Assembly (NCBI GenBank): GCA_905221605.1
Contig: CAJNDS010001002.1
Span: forward strand, 451,337 to 515,336
Direction: 5' to 3'
DNA: 64,000 bases
Source: Symbiodinium natans
Lineage: Eukaryota; Sar; Dinophyceae; Suessiales; Symbiodiniaceae
Shown here piece after piece: positions 60,501 to 64,000 of the stretch. A program made the position numbers and the translations under genes. The notes under the pieces were generated by a model. It saw only the letters and a program-made list of their open reading frames with translations, had not been told where the DNA came from and made no database searches. The first letter of the stretch is position 1, and the number at the start of each line of letters is the position of its first letter.

Positions 60501-62236
60501 GCGGGCTGGCCTTTGAGTCGCTGGTGCAGTACCACTTGCATCAGGCGGCCTGCCATGGCGCCTCTCTCCCGCCCAACCTGGGGATCAGCCCCTCCGCACC
60601 TCTTGACCCTTTTCGTCAAGACTGGCGGGGACGGTTGTTCCGCCGAGGAAAGGACGGTGAGTATGGGGAGGTGCCCATGCTCCGAGTGATTCGGTACCAC
60701 AAAGCCAACGGGTACGATCACTCGAAGGTCCCGCTCTTGAAGAGAGGGGACCGAATCCAGCTTGAGGACGGGTCGCACCACATTTATGGTGGTAGTCATC
60801 CGCCGGGGTGGCTTCGCGATGACCCGGAGCTGGATCCCGCTCCAGAGAGCAGCAGTGGAGGGTCCACGCCCAAGAGCGAGCCCAAAGAGGAGGCCGAGCC
60901 GAGACCTCCGCGGGAAGCCGCTCCGCGCGGGCGGGCCCTCGAGCCGCCGAAGGGGGACGTTCAGCAACGCCTTGCAGAGCGTCGTTCCAAGCGGGATTAT
61001 TCGCCAGACCTGGTGACGCCTCTTGACGATCTCCATGCCCAGGAGATCGATTCCTTCTTCGCGGGCGACCCAGCCGCGGACAGCCTTGACGTCATTCTGA
61101 TGCGCGCCGAGGTTCGCACTGAGTCCCACCTCAAAGTTGGCCGGGAGGAGGTAGAGCCCCTGGTCAAGGAGGAACAGGAGGAGGAAGCTGAGGTTGTCAA
61201 AGACGAGGAGGTCTCGGTTGAGATGGAGGAGGGCACCGCGGATGAGGCGGACGATGTCGCCCTCCCAGCCAACCGAGCCTACGTCGAAGGCCGCTTTTAC
61301 CCCTACGGCAGCTGGCGGTGCTTCTTCTGCGAAGCCATTAACCCGGTCACCGAGGACCAGTGCCTCACCACGCACGCGGGCGGCCCGAACGCGGGCGCCC
61401 CGTGCGACGGCCGATGGATCAATGGGATCGACATCGGGTGGTGGGAGGTAGATCCTCAAACCGCGCCGGAGCAATGGCGGCGGAGGTTTTCTGCCGAAGA
61501 GCTTGAAGAACAGCAAGCGCGGGCAGATGCCGCGAGGCTTCTCAGCGATGAGGAACTCGCTGAAGCCCTCCAGGCGGCCGAGGAGGCGCGGGCGGCCGAG
61601 CGCGCCAAGAAGCGGGAGCGGCGCCAGGCGGAGAAGGCAGAGCGCGATGATCACATCAGCGAGGCGCTCCGCATAGCAGGGTGGCAGTGCCCTAACTGCT
61701 ATGAATGGAACCTTTCATTCAGGCAGCTGTGCTTTCGGTGCAGCACGCCTCTCCGCTTGGCAGAGGTCGTTTCCCGCGGGATCCCTGATCCGCGGCGCGG
61801 CGAAGAGAGGGACTCGGGCTCCGAGAGCAGCCAGGACGAGCTGGAGTACGAGATCCTTCTGGCCAATCGCGCGATGGACCAAGAAACCATCCAACCTCTT
61901 CTAGAAATAAACACAAGAAGAGGGGCGGCAAGAGACGTCGCGAAGAGGCGACGTACGGCAAGGGCCGCGACCCTTGGAGTGCTTGGGCAGACGCCCGTGG
62001 CAAGGGCCAGGGCAAGCCGAAGGGCAGAGGCAAGTCCGATGCCAAGGGCAAGCCCAAGGGGAGGGGCAAGTACGCCTGGGGCGCTTTCGCCGCGGGCATT
62101 GTTGCCGCGCTCCAACCCCGCCCAAGCACAAGCTGGGTCCCAGCCTTCCCGTGCGGGTCAGCCCGGCCGCCGCCAAGTGTTCCGCTTCCGCCGCGGACCC
62201 CCTTTTTCCTGGGTCGCGGGCTCCTCAATCGGTTGA
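54503..62236 (+). CDS. Pol segment 4: integrase, methyltransferase-like, RT N-terminal half, Tpt1-like, zinc fingers
   Basis: A 2577-codon frame, open for 7.7 kb, starting at a TTG where the coding track enters from the -1 neighbour (a stop lies at 54488). Domains: integrase (residues about 130-475), methyltransferase-like (about 710-875), RT fingers/palm (about 1095-1260), a low-quality Cys/Arg-rich stretch (about 1300-1499) that looks non-coding though open, then from M1500 a Gly/Lys/Arg-rich start and a Tpt1-like domain (about 1525-1706), a Ser/Glu-rich linker, a C2H2 finger (1995-2018), and two RanBP2-type fingers (2271 on, 2394-2413). After about residue 2465 the meaningful reading moves to the +1-numbered frame of the last protein; the tail here is Arg/Ser/Ala noise. 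The domains have their own entries. Confidence 0.8.
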   Translation: MGEEHKGPAVVLELVSHSPILCIWDHSSTKVKVEFKGGVPSLSLIAEEDENRREQLAVEARDAANISEFRVTGSLRTAWYEGQRRDPSLAGSIRKPEPPMVISGDGLLEREVTLRTGQTVVVPVVPNGAAGANGVTWRRACYNSVHCGVLGAHRSAEVTIKLLERAVWWPDLEKDVRTWVAKCLACIKGRSRPTKVEARAVKCGAETCWQEVSVDCEGPNREDREGHRYSLTYFDCLSHAVLLEPMRSLTHAEVRRAFVRCVLRSRTIPSLIRSDRGPEFKNALMAELSAMLGTEWRFSAPLRPCELGANERVHQEVQKVLGAVVRQVGASLSEAWSDWLVVAEYVIDNTPGPHGYTPRDLERSWSLALPLEKDVLRDALQFEPISDWARSQFKQFSELAAAVREHWTRSSEARAKLANRHRRTVDLKPGDRVVWNAPRARSEGAGRVPWKPGLTGPWRVLEVKGHRLTLEPVSMESGGTSSARRGPMEAHAEDCILVPADADGAESREPVVFEDDGTGGDGSSRPSLGQQVQGDAKQVEFTLTRRGRDFVLRLGDRIAYRGVGGGPKVCRLGRVTQVDAARAQVGVHRYLPDASGVRVKWRLAYIAEDGALTLSEGTRPAHEAVSVREIISKIDLNRDGVLAAASARKLDKGAYSLQDRTLERASRTSTGVLSIREALADLLVAEPRVLQPRTSPETGAVESWFRQYFLGGVADVLEVAWGDAVVSDAARRHGYRVVPAFAQGKQAYGITWNLAAEEHLEAISGAVLRTGPKVLVIGLEGKNVPRAFLQLVVRCAQERTRAGAHVALRLQAQKGEWEPWRLEEWGALFGTLAEPRWPWAFVRADMCQFTRASGRGNLVESGALWLADFSLESVGLRCSRPDALGAVQHKHVERAQADYNLIGAAFCASLQDLGLRGAEELCTAAVESFPATAGADSAAAAPQPSPVVPLPDVRSGEDLTPAERAELDKEVDKYAAEKEAFWRTKADAKDWDSVRADLEVYALAGEKVAEDPRRTEAYRDLVWSGFKIEPGPTRPGLTDADIAAVREVIRRKAAGFWVEDTTRTTVRKFAHDCIPTGPPVSSQPHSLRGESAQWVDDKLEEECKRGQLIRGSSAWGSAPFPTKEMPSYKRHRKRRLVVDYRRVNARIKRSTYYCRRGSDVLAAAVGSVWYTFVDAVSGFNQIRNTKRAREVLAIVARSGKYLPVGLTFGPINGPDDFNFVVDRAYAPGRGRRLKYTKEWIAYVDDLTVRTGRVIDGQFFTDAQAEGAVREACAKGAVAAPQSASSALEALGVRGAHNSKRANHDAARSDQNHPTRVLMLRMLGLFGCFCVQGGCFWGGPFPRSPVCGQKDFSSFVACSFVRLSRSQCLASRPRGSVQGRSRSRRSLKAQTLRKLPKPPPQRFKCVVESRVGSPSPRSCLCTAPRCGSRPDRAGATDRSPGPSWSTTRPRCGPCPGRAGAAAYHYCTPAPCSGPCPGRSRARQVSLAHRRSSKAAGLSAAMGGGGSKGRGKSKSPGPKGRRGPPTIDDVQRRLVRCMRHGEAGCRGRFAPGGLYPVGELIEQLGITINQYNQAVAHDANQRKPRLDTSHAGFLRAFQGHSADCGHPMGFMMEGLSETAINDLIDRYGPAMWHGTDHYVLGHCPTQWEDGRRGFRRGSTCIVEVRLAVLRDAGVPIYSGADGVALTGQIRATGISRIWALFKGSPVYSVLIAELEVDRLIQHVDLRSLGDASAGPHPPLGRGPRLGTVQASQAAAASSGAASSSTVVLAPAGRVMAAGAAQPVTPPKAAPKAKGRPSGTPRTSIVPAKPKVYPRRNVPGPNVLEAEDSLEEEAAQEAEGVEEDSSSSDLPDTRAPPAAVKVKEDEEPADGARAESTEEGFLELGQTVVSSAKEYLARSEALLRAQKLQSKILEVAGTAMVKLEKITKREESLKTLRREGESRAAGEGADGEEVSDDGQDAPGVAGSSSSARPSGGGTAQSAPAPEEPRPNADGHYGCSAPGCGLAFESLVQYHLHQAACHGASLPPNLGISPSAPLDPFRQDWRGRLFRRGKDGEYGEVPMLRVIRYHKANGYDHSKVPLLKRGDRIQLEDGSHHIYGGSHPPGWLRDDPELDPAPESSSGGSTPKSEPKEEAEPRPPREAAPRGRALEPPKGDVQQRLAERRSKRDYSPDLVTPLDDLHAQEIDSFFAGDPAADSLDVILMRAEVRTESHLKVGREEVEPLVKEEQEEEAEVVKDEEVSVEMEEGTADEADDVALPANRAYVEGRFYPYGSWRCFFCEAINPVTEDQCLTTHAGGPNAGAPCDGRWINGIDIGWWEVDPQTAPEQWRRRFSAEELEEQQARADAARLLSDEELAEALQAAEEARAAERAKKRERRQAEKAERDDHISEALRIAGWQCPNCYEWNLSFRQLCFRCSTPLRLAEVVSRGIPDPRRGEERDSGSESSQDELEYEILLANRAMDQETIQPLLEINTRRGAARDVAKRRRTARAATLGVLGQTPVARARASRRAEASPMPRASPRGGASTPGALSPRALLPRSNPAQAQAGSQPSRAGQPGRRQVFRFRRGPPFSWVAGSSIG
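54890..55935 (+). other. Ty3-type integrase domain
   Basis: Zinc-binding HHCC: H146, H153, C183 and C186 (H-x6-H-x29-C-x2-C), as in retroviral and Ty3 integrases. The catalytic core has D215 (SVDCEGP), D275 (RSDRGPEF) and E311 (ANERVHQE), with exactly 35 residues between the last two, the D-D-35-E signature. A basic C-terminal part contains LKPGDRVVW and GPWRVLEVKGHRLTLE (from residue 456), matching the GPY/F module of Ty3-like integrases. All catalytic residues are intact. It would insert the element's cDNA into chromosomal DNA in the nucleus. Confidence 0.9.
56630..57125 (+). other. Degenerate methyltransferase-like domain
   Basis: After the integrase: DVLEVAWGDAVVSDAARRHG resembles the SAM-binding start of DNA methyltransferases (hydrophobic-E-x-x-x-G then a helix ending R-G). 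Next come PKVLVIGLEGKNVPRAFLQL, an HVALRLQAQ strand, and RADMCQFTRASG. The order fits a Rossmann methyltransferase, but the PC catalytic motif of cytosine methyltransferases is absent, so it is probably inactive or structural. This is motif reading only; another alpha/beta fold is possible. Confidence 0.35.
57051..57068. repeat. Short-loop relative of the hairpin family
   Basis: CGC, bulged G, GGCC, loop AGT, GGCC, GCG. Same stem plan with a 3-nt loop. Confidence 0.5.
57790..58262 (+). other. Reverse transcriptase fingers and palm (N-terminal half)
   Basis: Motifs in the usual order: LIRGSSAWGSAPFPTKE (fingers), RLVVDYRRVNARI, FVDAVSGFNQI (motif A, catalytic Asp at residue 1174), LPVGLTFGPINGPDDF (motif B region), and WIAYVDDLTV (motif C, YVDD at residues 1242-1245). 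All three catalytic aspartates are present. What normally follows, HLEHL through the LGH motif, thumb and RNase H, is missing here; it is found upstream at 52050-52875. Instead the frame continues FFTDAQAEGAVREACAKG and then becomes low quality. Confidence 0.85.
58770..58800. repeat. Covarying hairpin copy
   Basis: CCCG, bulged C, TGC, bulged G, GGTC, loop GCGACCA, then GACC, GCG, CGGG. The second inner pair is T-A here instead of C-G. Confidence 0.65.
58845..58875. repeat. Covarying hairpin copy
   Basis: CCCG, bulged C, TGC, bulged G, GGCC, loop GTGCCCT, then GGCC, GCG, CGGG. Confidence 0.65.
58907..58939. repeat. Covarying hairpin copy, longest stem
   Basis: CCTTG, bulged C, AGC, bulged G, GGCC, loop GTGTCCT, then GGCC, GCT, CAAGG: 12 Watson-Crick pairs with two single-base bulges. 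The middle triplet has also covaried (AGC with GCT). Confidence 0.7.
59075..59625 (+). other. Tpt1/KptA-like RNA 2'-phosphotransferase domain
   Basis: The order of motifs follows the Tpt1/KptA family: a helix ending in RHG (R1537, H1538), GLYPVGELIEQLGIT (family G-Y-V-P-V-x-x-L-L), HDANQRKPRLD (family N-D-K-x-R-F), FLRAFQGHS (family I-R-A-N-Q-G-H-S; R1593, H1598), MWHGTDHYVL (family Y-H-G-T), then TCIVEVRLAVLRDAGVPIYS and GADGVALTG (family G-x-x-F-Y-x-S-x-N-G-V-x-L-T). Tpt1 removes the 2'-phosphate left at splice junctions after tRNA ligation and passes it to NAD+. The stretch between HGT and the VEV strand is about 20 residues short, missing the family's G-L and H-V-H-L part, so activity is uncertain. 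It follows its own ATG (59000). Confidence 0.65.
59800..59833. repeat. Covarying hairpin copy
   Basis: GGCCCC, TGC, bulged G, GGCC, loop GTGTCAT, then GGCC, GCG, GGGGCC. No outer bulge; six outer pairs. Confidence 0.65.
60470..61760 (+). other. Zinc-finger region: one C2H2 and two RanBP2-type
   Basis: C2H2: C1995-x4-C2000-x12-H2013-x4-H2018 (YGCSAPGCGLAFESLVQ then YHLHQAACH). After a long Glu/Pro-rich linker, GSWRCFFCEAIN (C2273, C2276) begins a RanBP2-like finger with widely spaced later cysteines. A canonical W-x-C-x2-C-x3-N-x6-C-x2-C follows: W2394, C2396, C2399, N2403, C2410, C2413. RanBP2-type fingers often bind single-stranded RNA or ubiquitin. Between the two is a long Glu/Arg/Ala helix. 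Together they suggest a nucleic-acid-binding adaptor. Confidence 0.7.
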
Positions 62237-63600
62237 TGCACGCCCTAAACGGGAACATCAACGGTTGGTGGGGCCTGGCGGCTGCAGCGTCGGCGCCGAT
62301 TGCCTTGCAGTTGCACCGCGGGGTTGTGCATGTTGTCGAGGACTCCATGCACGCGGTTGCAACGGTTTCGGCCGACGTAGTCGAGGAAATCGGTCATGGG
62401 GCCAGGCGGACCGTGCGGGTCGCCGGAACAGCCATCACTCTGGTAGTAGTGATTTTGTGCGGCGCTGTTCTGTGGTACGTGAGTCGTGCCGTTGCCAATC
62501 GCATTGCGCATATGCGACATGGCAACACCGCGGCCCCTGAGGCGCGGCTGTCTCAGCTCCTTGGCTCCGAAGCGACGTTTGAAGTCGCGAGCTCCAAGAA
62601 AGGGGTGACCCATAAGGTTTGGGTGCACCTCAAGGAGGAGACAGCTGCCTGTGGCTGTCGTGCTTACCTGGCAGAAGGACGCTGCGGGCATTGCGATGCC
62701 GCAATGGACACCGCTCGTTCCCTAGGGTTTTTGCACGCGGCCCAGCGAGGCGCGGGTCCTGCGCTCACAGACTCCATTCGGAGTACCGCCTCCGAAGCCC
62801 TGGCTAAGGGTAAGGTTGTGTTGGGTTTGGGGAACAGTGAAGGATGTTTCTCCCAACTTGCGGCCAAGAGCCGCGGGCTCTCCTGCTTTCAGGGGCTCAC
62901 GGGTCGTGACCTGGCCGCGGCCCCAGCAGATGGAGCGAGCGCAGCCCACGCACAGTCCGGCTCCGTGCAACGTGCCGCCACTGCCACTGTGGCGCGCACG
63001 CCAGGCCGGAGGAACAAGGGCCCAGCCCCCGCTAGGAGTTCTCCAGTCAAAGAAGCGGAATTCCTTGCGGGCGGGCCATACGTTCAGGCCGCCCAAACGC
63101 TGCTTGGGTCTGGAGCAGCAGAGGATGTGATCTACATCCGGGCGTACAGCTTAGATTGCCCATCCTGCATCGAGGCAATCGAAGCGTCGCTTAGCAAGGG
63201 CGCAAGCGTTCGGATTGTCGCCGACATGGGGCAATGCCACCGCACCAAACTTCAGTGGCAAGCGTTGAAACGCTTGGCGGCTGCAGGTGCCGAAGTGAAG
63301 GTGGGTTGTGGCACATCCGTGCGCGACGCCTATGCTCGCGACGGCCGCGGGGCTAAGGTAGGCACCGGGATTCAAGGGCTGCACCATGCCAAGGCCCTAT
63401 GCCTACTGCGGCCTGATGGCGCGGTGGTGCTGATTGGGAGCCTCAACTTTACCACAAGCAGCAAAGCCAATGCGGAGGCAGGGCTTAAGCTTGAGGTCCC
63501 CAAGACGCACCCAGTCGCACAGTCCTTCATCGAGGAATTCCAGAGGGTGTCGGCGGCATTCTCCCTCGATGAGGCGGTTACAGTTGGAGCGAGCCAGTAG
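61893..63600 (+). CDS. Membrane, SWIM-like and phospholipase-D-type nuclease protein
   Basis: Frame is -1 relative to the long one. Sensible coding begins near 61893 with a Lys/Arg-rich stretch (KKRGGKRRREEATYGKGRDP) and a hydrophobic YAWGAFAAGIVAAL; an ATG lies at 62236, overlapping the TGA of the long frame (TGATG). Then a transmembrane segment AITLVVVILCGAVLWYV, a C-x-C-x8-C-x-H-C cluster at 62650-62695 like a SWIM zinc finger, and a PLD fold: VIYIRAYSLDCPSCIEAIEA, ASVRIVADMG, and an HKD-type site with H-x-K (63385-63393) and G-S-L-N-F (63436-63450). A single HKD motif, as in Nuc and Zucchini/PLD6 enzymes, implies a homodimer cleaving phosphodiesters of RNA, DNA or cardiolipin. The upstream extension versus the ATG start is unresolved. 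Confidence 0.75.
62892..62924. repeat. Covarying hairpin copy
   Basis: GGGGC, bulged T, CAC, bulged G, GGTC, loop GTGACCT, then GGCC, GCG, GCCCC. One A-C mismatch in the middle triplet and one T-G wobble. Confidence 0.6.
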
Positions 63601-64000
63601 CTCCAACGTTGCTGGCAACGCCACTCGTGCCCCTAACACTGCTCCACAGGGTATCGAGTAGGCTGCGGCCAGTTGGCGCGGCGTGGTATGCATCCACGCA
63701 TTATCAGAGCAGGCGTTGCAGCACGGCACGTTGCTTCGCCAACCTTTTGCACTTTCTTTTGCTTGACTGCGGGCGAAAAGCCGCGGCAGGTTGGAAACCT
63801 GCCCATTTTGCTTCCCCGCACCTTTCTCCTTCGCCCTGCCTGTGGCCCCTCGTGCCGAGGGTGCTCTTTTGCAGGTGCTGCGGACCGTGTCCTGGTCGCG
63901 GCAATGCGCTCGCCGAAGCGCGTGTGAGTTGCATTGCCCGCGGCACGAGCCATGTGCGCGGCTCTCACTGAGTCTGGTAGCCCGTAGGGTAGTTCCGGAT
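63601..64000 (+). other. 3' region of the retroelement, end not reached
   Basis: No gene is supported. Structures: TGC, bulged G, GGC, loop GAAAA, GCC, GCG at about 63768-63786; a perfect 8-bp inverted repeat GGCAGGTT / AACCTGCC with a 3-nt loop at 63785-63803; and another hairpin copy at 63876-63903. I see no poly-A, no copy of the 5' leader, and no terminal inverted or direct repeat, so the element's 3' end lies beyond the window. Confidence 0.5.
63876..63903. repeat. Covarying hairpin copy in the 3' region
   Basis: TGC, TGC, bulged G, GACC, loop GTGTCCT, then GGTC, GCG, GCA. Its third inner pair is A-T, the rarest of the four forms seen. Confidence 0.65.

Noticed and set aside
61915-62236. 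Last 107 codons of the 7.7-kb frame as genuine protein
   Set aside because: Arg/Ser/Ala/Pro noise in this frame, while the neighbouring frame gives a Lys/Arg-rich stretch, a hydrophobic segment and then the PLD protein without a stop.
47460-64000. Long terminal repeats
   Set aside because: I compared the 5' leader with the last 400 bases and found no shared stretch beyond the short hairpin motif; an LTR beyond the window cannot be excluded.

Overview
The window looks like nuclear DNA of a dinoflagellate, probably a Symbiodinium-type alga. The pointers are: all recognisable coding sequence lies on the + strand; genes are cut into many very small exons; flanking DNA is rich in microsatellites; an 18-base near-copy of the dinoflagellate spliced leader sits at 47553; and the right quarter is a very large retroelement of a GC-rich, CCCH-finger, Ty3-like kind. 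This assignment is inferred from sequence features, not from a database match.

Layout. 1-4080 has no recognisable gene; its first 1.2 kb is AT-rich with an 81-bp tandem repeat. 4084-21867 and 24860-46112 hold dozens of short + strand exons (often 39-63 nt, many ending in phase 0) that encode charged, heptad-like alpha-helical sequence: one giant or several tandem coiled-coil genes. A single EF-hand exon lies at 20216. Between these blocks (about 22349-24405) is a three-exon gene joining a TIR-like 'FISHEW' domain to ankyrin repeats. Introns and spacers carry many simple repeats (TATG, CATT, GGA, GAA, GAC, GCGCGGAGG, ATACAT, a 73-bp unit). Near 40.55 kb there is a degenerate tRNA-like pol III promoter.

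46686-47458 is a TAC/ACT trinucleotide array of about 770 bp. Right after it, from the spliced-leader relic at 47553 to beyond the window end, runs a retroelement of at least 16 kb. Its coding order is: Gag with two CCCH zinc fingers and an aspartic protease (47934-51503); a cysteine-rich and membrane segment, the C-terminal half of reverse transcriptase and RNase H (to 53131); linker segments (53044-54539); integrase, a methyltransferase-like domain, the N-terminal half of reverse transcriptase with YVDD, a Tpt1/KptA-like RNA 2'-phosphotransferase, and C2H2 and RanBP2-type zinc fingers (54503-62236); and finally a membrane, SWIM-like and phospholipase-D-type nuclease protein (about 61893-63600).

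The most unusual points are the reverse transcriptase, whose two halves are in reversed order on either side of the integrase; the two RNA/phosphodiester-processing domains (Tpt1-like and PLD-like) carried by the element; and a family of at least ten small bulged hairpins spread through it, whose stem arms change in compensating pairs. The coding track changes frame five times, each time by -1, which fits single-base losses (mutation or assembly error) or recoding.
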